64,000 bases of DNA from Oscillatoriales cyanobacterium (GCA_004293365.1 RDYN01000052.1:2678-66677), one strand, 5' to 3'. Positions 47,501 through 57,099 are shown, counted from the first letter of the stretch. Numbers and translations are program-made. The notes: a model not told the origin generated them from the letters alone.

Positions 47501-49258
47501 ATGAGTTACAGAATGGATCGCCGCGCTTACGCGGAAACCTTCGGGCCCACAACGGGCGATCGCGTGCGGCTAGCCGATACAGAGTTATTCATTGAAGTTG
47601 AGCAAGATTTCACAACCTACGGGGATGAAGTTAAGTTTGGCGGCGGTAAGGTCATTCGCGATGGCATGGGACAGTCGCCTATTTCTAATGCTGACGGTGC
47701 TGTTGATACGGTAATTACTAATGCTTTAATATTGGATTGGTGGGGAATTGTTAAAGCCGATGTTGGCATTAAAGATGGCAAGATTTTCAAAATTGGTAAA
47801 GCAGGAAATCCTTACATTCAAGATAGGGTAGATATTATTATCGGGCCGGGTACGGAAGTAATTGCTGGTGAGGGAATGATTCTGACGGCGGGGGGAGTTG
47901 ATACTCACATTCATTTTATTTGCCCGCAACAAATCGAAGTGGCGATCGCCTCTGGAGTCACTACCATGATCGGCGGCGGCACTGGCCCAGCAACGGGTAC
48001 AAACGCTACAACTTGCACTCCGGGGCCTTGGCATATGTACAGAATGCTGCAAGCAGCCGATGCTTTCCCGGTGAATCTGGGTTTTTTAGGTAAGGGAAAT
48101 AGCAGTCAACCTCAAGGATTAGTCGAGCAAGTTTTGGCCGGTGCAATGGGTTTGAAACTCCATGAAGATTGGGGAACTACGCCAGCGGCGATCGACAATT
48201 GTTTGAGTGTAGCTGACGAGTACGACGTGCAAGTGGCAATTCACACCGACACTCTCAACGAAGCGGGATTTGTGGAAGCTACAATTGCTGCCTTTAAAAA
48301 TCGCGCTATTCACACTTACCACACAGAAGGTGCTGGCGGCGGACACGCACCGGATATTATTAAAGTCTGCGGGCAAGCTAATGTTTTGCCTTCGTCTACT
48401 AACCCGACTCGCCCTTACACTGTCAACACATTGGAAGAACATTTAGATATGTTGATGGTTTGTCACCATTTGGATCGGGGGATTCCTGAGGATGTGGCTT
48501 TTGCTGAGTCGAGAATTAGAAGGGAAACTATTGCTGCTGAGGATATTTTGCACGATTTGGGTGCGTTTAGTATGATTTCTTCGGACTCGCAGGCGATGGG
48601 AAGGGTTGGAGAGGTGATTATTCGGACTTGGCAAACGGCACATAAAATGAAGGTACAAAGGGGGATTTTGGACGGGCAAGATGCCCGTTCCACAAGTGGT
48701 TTGGACGGGCAAGATGCCCGTTCCACAAGAGGGGAAAATGATAATTTTCGGGCGAAGCGGTACATTGCGAAATATACGATTAATCCGGCGATTACTCACG
48801 GAATTAGTCGGTATGTGGGTTCGGTGGAGGAGGGTAAGTTGGCGGATTTGTGTTTGTGGCGGCCGGCGTTTTTTGGGGTGAAACCGGAGTTGGTAATTAA
48901 GGGTGGGGCGATCGCCTACGGGCAGATGGGAGATGCTAATGCTAGCATTCCGACGCCGCAGCCGGTGCATATGCGGCCGATGTTTGGCAGTTTTGGCGGT
49001 GCAATTGGGGCGACTTGTTTGACGTTTGTAAGTCAGGCGGCGCGCGATCGAGATATTGCAGCACAGCTCGGTTTACAAAAGCCAACTGTAGCAGTTTCCG
49101 GCACGCGGCAGATTAGTAAAAGAGATATGAAACTGAACGATTATTTGCCGCACATGGAAGTCGATCCAGAAACCTATGAAGTGAGGGCGGATGGGCAATT
49201 GTTGACTTGCGAACCGGCAACTGTTTTGCCAATGGCGCAGCGATATTTTCTGTTTTGA
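47501..49258 (+). CDS. ureC: Urease subunit alpha
   Basis: Catalytic subunit of urease. The start at 47501 ([20 protein letters not shown]) has AGGAG directly upstream; an earlier ATG at 47423 is not needed. Active-site features are present: nickel-ligand histidines in [11 protein letters not shown], the carbamylated lysine in [11 protein letters not shown], histidines in [10 protein letters not shown] and [14 protein letters not shown], mobile-flap MVCHHLD and the Asp in [12 protein letters not shown]. It has 585 residues. About 20 residues at 389-412 ([11 protein letters not shown] twice, then RGE) replace the short loop that normally joins HKMKVQRG to [14 protein letters not shown]. That insertion is encoded by a palindromic DNA repeat. 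The frame is otherwise intact, so a functional enzyme is plausible. Confidence 0.96.
   Translation: MSYRMDRRAYAETFGPTTGDRVRLADTELFIEVEQDFTTYGDEVKFGGGKVIRDGMGQSPISNADGAVDTVITNALILDWWGIVKADVGIKDGKIFKIGKAGNPYIQDRVDIIIGPGTEVIAGEGMILTAGGVDTHIHFICPQQIEVAIASGVTTMIGGGTGPATGTNATTCTPGPWHMYRMLQAADAFPVNLGFLGKGNSSQPQGLVEQVLAGAMGLKLHEDWGTTPAAIDNCLSVADEYDVQVAIHTDTLNEAGFVEATIAAFKNRAIHTYHTEGAGGGHAPDIIKVCGQANVLPSSTNPTRPYTVNTLEEHLDMLMVCHHLDRGIPEDVAFAESRIRRETIAAEDILHDLGAFSMISSDSQAMGRVGEVIIRTWQTAHKMKVQRGILDGQDARSTSGLDGQDARSTRGENDNFRAKRYIAKYTINPAITHGISRYVGSVEEGKLADLCLWRPAFFGVKPELVIKGGAIAYGQMGDANASIPTPQPVHMRPMFGSFGGAIGATCLTFVSQAARDRDIAAQLGLQKPTVAVSGTRQISKRDMKLNDYLPHMEVDPETYEVRADGQLLTCEPATVLPMAQRYFLF
48668..48729. 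repeat. Two in-frame palindromic repeats inside ureC
   Basis: Two copies of a 29-base unit (TTGGACGGGCAAGATGCCCG then TTCCACAAG) lie 33 bases apart, at 48668-48696 and 48701-48729. The spacing keeps the reading frame, giving an 11-residue repeat [11 protein letters not shown] / [11 protein letters not shown]. Similar units occur in the PEP-CTERM gene. Confidence 0.96.
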
Positions 49259-49263
49259 TATAA

Positions 49264-49335
49264 GTTCGTAGTGAGGACTTCAGTCCTTTTTCCGCAGGTT
49301 TTGAGGCAAGCAGGACTAAAGTCCTTACTACAAAC
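49264..49335. repeat. Hairpin repeat of the GTAGTGAGGACTTCAGTCC family after ureC
   Basis: Two inverted units (GTTCGTAGTGAGGACTTCAG and GGACTAAAGTCCTTACTACAAAC) with 24 bases between them lie six bases after the ureC stop. The hairpin could protect or end the ureC transcript. Confidence 0.85.
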
Positions 49336-49418
49336 TTATGGTTTTATTGTATGCTGGTTTTGATAGAATATCCTTTAGTTACCTGGAAGTTGGTTGCGAT
49401 TGCGATCGCAAGTTGTCT

Positions 49419-50018
49419 TTAAGCAACCCGGTATTGGGCAACGTTACCCAAGGCATCGACGGCACTTTCTCTGACTTGCGCGTTTGAGTCTTCTAGCAAG
49501 CGAATTAAGACTGGAATCAAGGCTTCGTTACCGAGTTTTCCCAGGGCGATCGCGCTTACTTGACGAATTTCGGGTTCTGGATGTTCAAGAAGTTTGAGTA
49601 AAGCGGGAATTGCCAGATCGGAACCAATTTTGCCTAACGCATATGCTGCACTTTTACGCACATCACAGTTTACATCTTCAATGAGTTTGAGTAAAGCGGG
49701 AATTGCCACCTCGGAACCGATTTCGCCTAATGCTTCAGCCACACTTTGACGTACAAAGTTATCTGCATCTTTGCCTGCTACTAGCAGGTGAGGAATAGAT
49801 GCTTCATTTTTCAGTTTTCCGATGGCTTGAATGGCGCTGCGACGGACTTCTGGGGCGGTGTCTTTGAGGCTTTTTATTATTAATAGGGGTTCCATCGCCA
49901 TATCTCCCATTTTTCCCAATGCTTCTGCTGCTTTTGCCCTGATAACGGGGCTGGCATCCTCTAACGCAGTGCAAAAGGTGTCTAATATCATCTGATAGTT
50001 GGCGGGATCTTGAATCAT
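49419..50018 (-). CDS. Small HEAT/PBS-lyase-repeat protein
   Basis: This 199-residue protein consists of about six HEAT (PBS lyase-like) repeats of 31 residues, consensus xAIPALLKLLEDxxxDVRxxAAxALGKIG. Such repeats form an alpha solenoid that binds other proteins; in cyanobacteria they also occur in phycobilin lyases, but the lyase-specific residues cannot be judged here. The repeats resemble those of the much larger NACHT-HEAT gene just upstream, so it may be an evolutionary fragment or partner. No catalytic motif is visible. The start at 50018 is the first in-frame ATG. Confidence 0.82.
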   Translation of the reverse strand: MIQDPANYQMILDTFCTALEDASPVIRAKAAEALGKMGDMAMEPLLIIKSLKDTAPEVRRSAIQAIGKLKNEASIPHLLVAGKDADNFVRQSVAEALGEIGSEVAIPALLKLIEDVNCDVRKSAAYALGKIGSDLAIPALLKLLEHPEPEIRQVSAIALGKLGNEALIPVLIRLLEDSNAQVRESAVDALGNVAQYRVA

Positions 50019-50086
50019 CCTGTTAGCCTTTGGTTGGGATAGCGCTTAGTTTTCTATCAAATTTTCGTCACGACTTACGCACTCCG

Positions 50087-50157
50087 CCAAAGAAACCGGG
50101 TTTTTACCGAATCTTTAGATAACAACCCGTATCTTCGTAAAAAACCCGGTTTCTGAA
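50087..50157. repeat. AAGAAACCGGGTTTTT inverted repeat element
   Basis: Arms GAAACCGGGTTTTT and AAAAACCCGGTTTC lie about 45 bases apart, downstream of the NACHT-HEAT gene. The same arms occur near 20864-20929, where they serve as a likely terminator. A terminator role for the NACHT gene is plausible. Confidence 0.75.
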
Positions 50158-50179
50158 CCCCCGTGCGTAATTCCTATGG

Positions 50180-53100
50180 CTAATTCACGTCTTCGGATAC
50201 GCCTTCAATGAAGGCAACAAGTCCTTTGCCCCAGGGGTTTGATTCGGTGAAGTGTTCGCCAACTTTTAGCGCTGCTTTTTTGCCACCGTTGTAAAGCCGT
50301 TTGAGGCTAATTAGGTTTTGCCACTCGATGGGTTTTTGCTCTTTGATTTCCTTAAATTTTACATTAATAATATTGCGTGCTTCTTGTTCGTCTTGCACAT
50401 CGGTATGCTTTTTTTCTAATGCCTGAATGATTTGCACTACTGCATTGAGTGCGGCTTCAGGGGAGGATTGCTGGGCGGTGACGGTGATATTTTGGGCTTG
50501 ATTGCCGTGGTTATCTCCGAAGTTGAAAGGGGCGTTGAAGGTTGAATTGGAGAAGTCTTGGGTGGGTTTGTCAGCCATTTGTTTTGTTCTGTTGTGGATT
50601 TGCTGGGTGGTTTCGTCAATTTTAGCAAGGAGCTCGTTTGGTTGGGGTGGTTTGGCTGGGTGCGGTGTTAGGGACAACTGACGTATCGGGTAGTTGTAGT
50701 ATTTGCAGGCGGCTTGGATGGCGAGGATGAGGTGGTGAACTTCTTTGCCGGATTTGGAGGGAATTAAGGTGAGGAGGTGGGAGAGATGGGGGACGACTGC
50801 TTTTGTGTGCTGCTTAGCAATTTTCCCTAAGGCATCTGCCACCCTCGATCTCACATATGAGTCTGAATTTTTAAGGAGTTTAAGCAATCCCTCAATTGCT
50901 GAATTATCACCGATTTCTCCTAAAGCACCTACCGCATTTCTACGCACAGAATCGTCTGAATGTTCAAGGAGTTTAAGCAATCCCTCAATTGCTGACTTGT
51001 CACCGATTTCTCCTAAAGCATCTGCCGCATTTCTACGCACAGAATCGTCTGAATGTTGAAGGAGTTTAAGCAATCCCTCAATTGCCGACTTGTCACCGAT
51101 TTCTCCTAAAGCACCTACCGCATTTCTACGCACATAAGAGTCTGAATGTTCAAGAAGTTTAAGCAATCCTTCAATTGCTGACTTGTCACCGACTTTTCCT
51201 AAAACATATGCCGCGTTCCTACGCATATCAGAGTCTGAATGTTCAAGGAGTTTAAGCAATCCTTCAATTGCTAAATTGTCACCGATTTCTCCTAAGGCAT
51301 CTGTCGCATTCCTACGCACAGAATCGTCTGAATGTTGAAGGAGTTTAAGCAATCCCTCAATTGCTGCCTTGTCACCGATTTCTCCTAAAACATATGCCGC
51401 ATTTCTACGCACATCAGAGTCTGAATGCTCAAGGAGTTTAAGCAATCCCTCAATTGCTGACTTGTTACCGACTTTTCCTAAAACATATGCCGCATTCCTA
51501 CGTACATCAGAGTCTGAATGCTCAAGGAGTTTAAGCAATCCCTCAATTGCTGCCTTGTCACCGATTTCTCCTAAAGCATATGCCGCATTCTTACGAACAT
51601 AAGAGTCTGAATGTTCAAGAAGTTTAAGCAATCTCTCAATTGCTGAATTGTCACCGATTTTCCCTAAAACATATGCCGCATACAAACGCACATCAGAGTC
51701 TGAATCTTCAAAGAGTTTAAGCAATGCCTCGATTGCTGCCTTATCACCGACTTTTGCGACTTTTCCTAAAACATATGCTGCATACCAACGCACATCAGAG
51801 TCTGAATGTTCAAGGAATTTAAGCAATTCTTCAATTGCTGAATTGTCACCAAGTTCTCCTAAAGCATATGCCGCATTCTTACGCACATAAGAGTCTGAAT
51901 ATTCAAGGAGTTTAAGCAATCCCTCAATTGCTGACTTGTCACCAATTTTTCCTAAAATATATGCTGCATACCAACGCACATCAGAGTCTGAATGTTCAAA
52001 GAGTTTAAGAAATCCCTCAATTGCTGCCGTGTCACCAATTTTTCCTAAAGCATCTGTCGCAGTCTTACGCACATAAGAGTCTGAATGTTCAAGGAGTTTA
52101 AGAAATCCCTCAATTGCTGCCGTGTCACCAATTTTTCCTAAAGCACCTACCGAAGTCCTACGCACATCACAGTCTGAATGTTCAAGGAGTTTAAGAAATC
52201 CCTCAATTACTGACTTGTCACCGATCGCACCTAACGCATCTGCCGCACTTCTACGCACATTAGAGTTTGAATCTTCAATGAGTTCAAGTAAGTCAGAAAT
52301 CGCAGCCTCCGAACCGATCGCGCCTAACGCATCTGCCACTCTCCTACGCACATCAGAGTCTGAATGTTCAACGAATTTAAGTAATCCCGGAATCGCCACA
52401 TCCGATCGCACTTCCCCCAAAAGCTCAACCTTCAACCACCCCGGCACATCCAAGCCATCCACCAACCCAACCGTGCGCTTCTGAAACTGCCGCTGCACCT
52501 CCCCCGCCAGCCGCGCCCCCAACATCAAATCCACATCCAAAGCCAGCCGCACCACCCGCACCGCCTGCACCGCGTGCACCTCATCCTCCAACAGCGACAG
52601 CATGAACGCCAGAGGCTCCGTCCATTTAAAATAATTCAAATAGAAATGCTGTAACCTTTGATCATCCGTCACATCAGAATGCTTATCATCAAAAAGTTTC
52701 TGCAACGCCAGCCCCGCATAATACTCCTGAAATAATTGGTGATGAAACTCAATTTCCTCCGGCTTTGCCGCCACCTGCAACAGATGATGTTTTAGCAGAT
52801 CTTTTAGCCATTTTCTTGCCTTTATTGGCGCATCCATTACCCCCCGATCGCGCAACCAGCCCTCCAAAATTATCCCAGCCCGATCGCGACGAATCACCAA
52901 GCTTTTCGTAGGCTGCTGCAACATCACAAAAGCCAACTGCTGCAACAGATCCGACTTGAAGCGCCGAAAATCCTCCGAAACCGACTGAGCGCCCTTAAAC
53001 TCGTCATACTGGCGATCGAACTTCTGAAACAATTCGCCCTTACTTTGGGGAATTTCCCCGGTATTTTCAAACACCTCACATATCATCTTCAACAATAACG

Positions 53101-53812
53101 GCGTTTCTGCAATTTCTCGCAGGCGATCGCGCAATTGTCGCAGCAGCAAATCCCCATGTTGTGGCAAATGTTTGCTCACAAACTCCCGCATTTGTGGTTC
53201 CGTTAGCGTGCACATTTCCAGTTGTTTCTCAATCCCCAAAGATCCGCCCAGCGCCAAATCCCGCGTCGTGAAAATCATCGGCGTATCGCGATTGTCGTCG
53301 CGAAATAGCTGCAAATCCTGCCGCCGTTGTGACGATGGCATCTCATTCACGCCATCCAGCAACAGCAGCAACTTGCCATCCAGCAGCAAATCATCCACCT
53401 CTTCCGGGCTAATTCTGAGTTTTGCTTGGCGAAATTCGGCGCAGATTGCTTGTACGATCGAGCGATCGCTCCTCAACTGCACTAATATCGGAATCGGGCG
53501 ATCGGCCTCTTTGAGCGCTTCCAGTGCCAATTCCCACCGAAAACGCTGCAAAACCGTCGATTTTCCCGAACCGGGCTTTCCCAGCAGCAGCACATTTCCC
53601 TGCTGCACGTATTTGCGGATTCCCGCTAGCACTTGCAGGCGATCGATTTTCGTTTCTGGTTTCTTTTCTGCTGGAAAAGGCGATTTTTCCTGCGGTGAAA
53701 TTTCCACCCGCACCTCCACCTGTAAATCCGTCAGCGTGTAAAGATGCTGTTTTTCTTGATAAGACTCAACCAGGAATTGCAGATATTTAGGAAAATCAAC
53801 TGGTGTCGCCAT
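50180..53812 (-). CDS. NACHT-domain STAND ATPase with 17 HEAT repeats
   Basis: Large STAND ATPase of 1210 residues. The start at 53812 (MATPVDFPKYLQF) is used; an earlier ATG at 53905 adds 31 unlikely residues. A short N-terminal domain precedes the NACHT core: Walker A LLGKPGSGKSTVL (about 77-89), Walker B LLLLLDGVNEMP (about 148-159), and sensor FTTRDLAL. A helical region (250-465) leads to 17 tandem HEAT repeats (about 467-1002; consensus AIEGLLKLLEHSDSDVRRNA), nearly identical at the DNA level. The last 200 residues contain FNAPFNFGDNHGNQAQNITV and a helical end. This layout of NTPase switch plus repeat sensor is known in bacterial NACHT defence proteins; that role is inferred. Confidence 0.9.
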   Translation of the reverse strand: MATPVDFPKYLQFLVESYQEKQHLYTLTDLQVEVRVEISPQEKSPFPAEKKPETKIDRLQVLAGIRKYVQQGNVLLLGKPGSGKSTVLQRFRWELALEALKEADRPIPILVQLRSDRSIVQAICAEFRQAKLRISPEEVDDLLLDGKLLLLLDGVNEMPSSQRRQDLQLFRDDNRDTPMIFTTRDLALGGSLGIEKQLEMCTLTEPQMREFVSKHLPQHGDLLLRQLRDRLREIAETPLLLKMICEVFENTGEIPQSKGELFQKFDRQYDEFKGAQSVSEDFRRFKSDLLQQLAFVMLQQPTKSLVIRRDRAGIILEGWLRDRGVMDAPIKARKWLKDLLKHHLLQVAAKPEEIEFHHQLFQEYYAGLALQKLFDDKHSDVTDDQRLQHFYLNYFKWTEPLAFMLSLLEDEVHAVQAVRVVRLALDVDLMLGARLAGEVQRQFQKRTVGLVDGLDVPGWLKVELLGEVRSDVAIPGLLKFVEHSDSDVRRRVADALGAIGSEAAISDLLELIEDSNSNVRRSAADALGAIGDKSVIEGFLKLLEHSDCDVRRTSVGALGKIGDTAAIEGFLKLLEHSDSYVRKTATDALGKIGDTAAIEGFLKLFEHSDSDVRWYAAYILGKIGDKSAIEGLLKLLEYSDSYVRKNAAYALGELGDNSAIEELLKFLEHSDSDVRWYAAYVLGKVAKVGDKAAIEALLKLFEDSDSDVRLYAAYVLGKIGDNSAIERLLKLLEHSDSYVRKNAAYALGEIGDKAAIEGLLKLLEHSDSDVRRNAAYVLGKVGNKSAIEGLLKLLEHSDSDVRRNAAYVLGEIGDKAAIEGLLKLLQHSDDSVRRNATDALGEIGDNLAIEGLLKLLEHSDSDMRRNAAYVLGKVGDKSAIEGLLKLLEHSDSYVRRNAVGALGEIGDKSAIEGLLKLLQHSDDSVRRNAADALGEIGDKSAIEGLLKLLEHSDDSVRRNAVGALGEIGDNSAIEGLLKLLKNSDSYVRSRVADALGKIAKQHTKAVVPHLSHLLTLIPSKSGKEVHHLILAIQAACKYYNYPIRQLSLTPHPAKPPQPNELLAKIDETTQQIHNRTKQMADKPTQDFSNSTFNAPFNFGDNHGNQAQNITVTAQQSSPEAALNAVVQIIQALEKKHTDVQDEQEARNIINVKFKEIKEQKPIEWQNLISLKRLYNGGKKAALKVGEHFTESNPWGKGLVAFIEGVSEDVN
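50805..52410 (-). repeat. Array of seventeen ~93-bp HEAT-coding repeats
   Basis: Nearly every unit is 93 bases and codes 31 residues; one has an extra nine bases (AKV). Neighbouring units are far more alike than expected for an old solenoid, especially repeats 9 to 16. The pattern indicates recent duplication or gene conversion. Copy number may vary between strains. Confidence 0.92.
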
Positions 53813-53899
53813 TTGATTATAGATTTTAGAATATCGATTGATTATAGAATTTTTTCTAGATACGAGAGAAACGGTGAAAAATCCGGGGAAAAATCTGAT

Positions 53900-54015
53900 C
53901 TTCAACCTGCGGAGGCAGGTTTTGCTCGTGTAGACGCGGTTTCAACCGCCGTCTTATCTTCAACCTGGGGAGGCAGGTTTTGTTCGTGTAGACGCGGTTT
54001 CAACCACCGTCTTAT
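53900..54015. repeat. Two-copy 58-bp direct repeat upstream of the NACHT gene
   Basis: Copies 53900-53957 and 53958-54015 start CTTCAACCTG, contain GGAGGCAGGTTTTG and end CGTCTTAT. Each also contains the small palindrome ACCTGCGGAGGCAGGT. They lie in the spacer between the NACHT and pentapeptide genes. Confidence 0.92.
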
Positions 54016-54020
54016 ATACA

Positions 54021-54086
54021 ATGCCCCATTCCCCATTCCCCATTCCCCATTCCCCATTCCCCATTCCCAATTCCCCATTCCCCATT
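54021..54086. repeat. Heptanucleotide tandem repeat (CCCCATT)
   Basis: About nine copies of CCCCATT/CCCAATT abut the stop codon of the pentapeptide-repeat gene. Same unit as at 9-80. Confidence 0.88.
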
Positions 54087-54087
54087 C

Positions 54088-55083
54088 CTAACCGTGCAAT
54101 TCCCCATTAGGCATAATCGTGCCGCGGAATTGAGCGCCCGCTAAATTAGCCGTACTCAAATCAGCCCTAATCAAACTTGTGCGGTGCAAAATAGCATCCC
54201 GCACATCAGTTCGAGCCAGATAAGCATCAGTCAAATCTGCCTCACTCAAATTCGCCTGATTAAAATTAGCACGACTCAAATCAGCCCGCACCAAATTAGC
54301 ACGACTCAAATCAGCCATCACCAAATTAGCATTACTCAACTTAGCATCAGGAAGAAACGCACCGCGCAAATTAGCACCCGCCAAATCAGCATCAATTAAC
54401 ACAGCTCTTTCCAACTTAGCATTTGTCATCACAGCCCAAGAAAAATTTGTTTCTACCAAAGTTGCTTCAGTAAAAAATGTGCCATCTAAAATAGCTTGGT
54501 TCAAATTTGCCTGAGTCAAATTTGCTTCCCGCAGAGATGCTTCAGTCAAATTCGCTTGACTGAGATTAGCTTTAGTCAAATCTGCACCCAGCAAATTGAC
54601 ACCGCGCAAATCGGCACCTTGCAAATTGGCACCCCGCAAATTTGCACCCTCAAAAATTCGCTGCTCCTTGCGGAAATTCGCGCCGCGCAAGCAAGCGCCA
54701 CGAAAATCTGCACCTTGCAAATTGACGCCTCGCATATCTGCATCAGTCAAATTTGCATCGATAAAAACTGCCAAAGAAATGTTAGCTTTGCGAAAATCTA
54801 CACTTTGCAAACTAGCTCCATGGAAGTCGGCATCAGACAAATTTGCTCCGCTTAAGTTTGCCTGATTTAAGTTAGCACCCGAAAACTTGGCATTAGTTAA
54901 ATTTGCACGCTGAAGGTTAATTCTGTTCAGGTATGACATCGTTAAGTTGGCACCCCAAAGGTCAGCACTGCTTAAATTGACGCCAATTAAATCTGCACCG
55001 CTCAGGTGAACCCCTCTCAGATTCATGCCTTGAAAATCAAGTTCTCCTGATGTATATCGCCTTAATATTTCGCTAGCATTCAT
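54088..55083 (-). CDS. Pentapeptide-repeat protein
   Basis: This 331-residue protein is almost all pentapeptide repeats of the form A(D/N)LxX from about residue 15 on (for example LRGVHLSGADLIGVNLSSAD, LRGANLQGADLRGVNLLGAD), predicted to fold as a right-handed quadrilateral beta helix. A small break (FRKEQRIFEGANL) lies near residue 133. The N-terminus MNASEILRRYTSGELDFQGMN is the common lead-in of cyanobacterial members. No signal peptide. Function is unknown; family members range from gyrase protection to scaffolding. It lies between the NACHT-HEAT gene and another hypothetical on the same strand. Confidence 0.93.
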   Translation of the reverse strand: MNASEILRRYTSGELDFQGMNLRGVHLSGADLIGVNLSSADLWGANLTMSYLNRINLQRANLTNAKFSGANLNQANLSGANLSDADFHGASLQSVDFRKANISLAVFIDANLTDADMRGVNLQGADFRGACLRGANFRKEQRIFEGANLRGANLQGADLRGVNLLGADLTKANLSQANLTEASLREANLTQANLNQAILDGTFFTEATLVETNFSWAVMTNAKLERAVLIDADLAGANLRGAFLPDAKLSNANLVMADLSRANLVRADLSRANFNQANLSEADLTDAYLARTDVRDAILHRTSLIRADLSTANLAGAQFRGTIMPNGELHG

Positions 55084-55172
55084 GTTGTTTTGTTGTTGAT
55101 TATTTGTAAACTCTATTTTCTATTGAGAGAGAGAGATGAAAGTTTTTGCGAACCAAATTTTAATCTTGGCAT

Positions 55173-56882
55173 TTAATTAGTTTTATTCACAAATTCTTGA
55201 GTCCAAGCGACTGTTTTGTTACCTAACTGCCGCCCGTGAATTTTCACATGAGTCAGAGACTGTGATTTTAAGGTACCCAGTTTTTTGTGAATGTATGTAG
55301 CTGTATCCTGTTGGCTTGGGACTTCGGCAGACTCCAGAATGACGTGGAGCCAACCCTCTTTAAATCCCGCTGTGGCAGTAATTCCCTTGGGCTGTAGCAA
55401 TTGATTGATCAAAATGGCGATCGCCTTTGGTTTGCCTTGTTTTGCCATTTCCACAAGCTGATACTGATTTGGTTTATGGCTAGAGTTTTGCGGCTCTGTT
55501 ACTGAACTATTTTCAGCAATATTCTCCTCGATTTCAGCAGGAGGACGCCCGCTTTCTTTTGACTCAAATTCGCTCAGCATTTCCCTTAATTTGTCAGTAA
55601 ATCCCTGAACTTTTGCTACATAATTTCTAAGACTTTTATATTTCCAATACAAACGCTCCTCGGCACTTTCTGTAGAAAATTTTCCGTTCATAGCAGCTTC
55701 TAACTCGCTGAATATTTGTTCTATTTGCGCCGTTGCGGAGTTAGCACTTTGACTGACTAAGGCTTTCATTTCCTCTTCCAATCCCAACTTGCGTTTGATG
55801 GAATCGGTAATATTGATAGTAACAGGAGCGACTGGTTCTACACTTTCGACAATTGTCGGCATTTCTGAAACTTCGACTGTTTCTACCAATTCCTGTCTCA
55901 AATCCGCAGTGGAATTATTGCTGCTGGTTTTTGGTTCTTTGAACTGTATATTTTCTACCGGAGCCGGCACTAAGTAACTCTTCTGGGGATCGTAATGATA
56001 GTGAGCCGGAGTAGCTTGAATAATTTGAGTAATATCTCCAGGTTCAAAATATTCGTTGCGCCTGTCAACCGGGACAATATCTTCATAAAAACTGTTGTTT
56101 AAATGCGTCTGATCGTAATCTTCGGTAGATGAATCTTCGCTAACCGAATCTTCAGCTATATCGCGTTCTTCCTGTTGCAATTTTGCGTAACAAGGATTCA
56201 TCGCTTTGATAATCACGCTAGCTGCTTGGTCGCATTCGTCCGTGTTATCGAGTTTGCCCGAAGTTCCGTACAAATTAGATTCGAGTTCGGCCAGGCTACC
56301 ACAGACATTAAATAGTTGTCGCAGCAGCTTGTCAAGTTCTTGGGTTTTCAGCAGCAGCCAATCGCGCTCGCTAAAAGTGAAATCGTGATAAAGAGTAGAA
56401 AAAATCAGGATTTTTGCCCTCAGCGGATTGGTTTGCTGTAAAATTTTTTGTCGGACATCAAACAGATTTCCGGCGTCTCTTTCTAGCGAATCTCCTGCGG
56501 GCAGTTGCGAATTGAAGTGGTCATCAAATGCAGGTGCTTCGTGACCGCCAAAATTAGATATGTTTGTTTCTAATTTGGTGAAATCTTGGTACTCGTAAAG
56601 CCTGCTCAGTTGGCAGACGATTTGATCTGCCACTAAGGCGTACTCGGTTTTTTTGTTAACCTTGGCAACGATGTTGTTTAAAACTGTTTCAATATCTTCT
56701 AACCTGCTGTATTTAGCACAGAGTTCTTCGATCAACTTTCCTACATCTGCGCTGGCGAGTTTTGCCGGATCGTTTTCCCAACTCTCTTTACAAGCAAAAA
56801 ATATAATTTTTTTAATGCGCGAAAGATTTAGATCTTGTTCAAATTCGCGAACAACTTCATCTAAAATAGATAAAGATTGCAT
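55173..56882 (-). CDS. Hypothetical protein with a common cyanobacterial C-terminal module
   Basis: This 569-residue protein starts at 56882 (MQSLSILDEVVREFEQDLNL). An earlier frame start at 56969 would add residues coded only by a GAGATTT heptamer array. The N-terminal half is helical and acidic without known motifs. The last ~90 residues, NQYQLVEMAKQGKPKAIAIL, TATAGFKEGWLHVILESAEV and KIHGRQLGNKTVAWTQEFV, form a module I know from many cyanobacterial proteins of otherwise unrelated architecture; it has no assigned activity. There is no signal peptide or membrane span. Function is not inferred. Confidence 0.78.
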   Translation of the reverse strand: MQSLSILDEVVREFEQDLNLSRIKKIIFFACKESWENDPAKLASADVGKLIEELCAKYSRLEDIETVLNNIVAKVNKKTEYALVADQIVCQLSRLYEYQDFTKLETNISNFGGHEAPAFDDHFNSQLPAGDSLERDAGNLFDVRQKILQQTNPLRAKILIFSTLYHDFTFSERDWLLLKTQELDKLLRQLFNVCGSLAELESNLYGTSGKLDNTDECDQAASVIIKAMNPCYAKLQQEERDIAEDSVSEDSSTEDYDQTHLNNSFYEDIVPVDRRNEYFEPGDITQIIQATPAHYHYDPQKSYLVPAPVENIQFKEPKTSSNNSTADLRQELVETVEVSEMPTIVESVEPVAPVTINITDSIKRKLGLEEEMKALVSQSANSATAQIEQIFSELEAAMNGKFSTESAEERLYWKYKSLRNYVAKVQGFTDKLREMLSEFESKESGRPPAEIEENIAENSSVTEPQNSSHKPNQYQLVEMAKQGKPKAIAILINQLLQPKGITATAGFKEGWLHVILESAEVPSQQDTATYIHKKLGTLKSQSLTHVKIHGRQLGNKTVAWTQEFVNKTN

Positions 56883-56912
56883 AGTTTTATTCCCCCAAAA
56901 ATACCCTATTAG

Positions 56913-56962
56913 TCGATTTGAGATTTGAGATTTGAGATTTGAGATTTGAGATTTGAGATTTA
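56913..56962. repeat. Heptanucleotide tandem repeat (GAGATTT)
   Basis: Seven tandem GAGATTT/GATTTGA units lie just upstream of the 569-residue protein gene. They open a long but spurious N-terminal frame rich in LKSQIS. Confidence 0.88.
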
Positions 56963-57099
56963 CTCTCACATTAAATCCAAGGAACTCGAACAGGAGTGTA
57001 AAATCTTAGTATCTCCACGACTTAAGTCGGGGACTTGTACCCGTTTTTGGGCGAGTCAAGAGTCAGCGATAAATAATAAAATCATACCACATTTGAGAA

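Noticed and set aside
50745-52484. Several Ser/Pro-rich frames on the plus strand of the HEAT array
   Set aside because: Antisense readings of the 93-bp repeats; they repeat with the same period and have no ribosome-binding sites.
54184-54865. Gln/Ile-rich or Lys/Ala-rich frames opposite the pentapeptide gene
   Set aside because: Antisense of A(D/N)LxX repeats, a known source of false frames.
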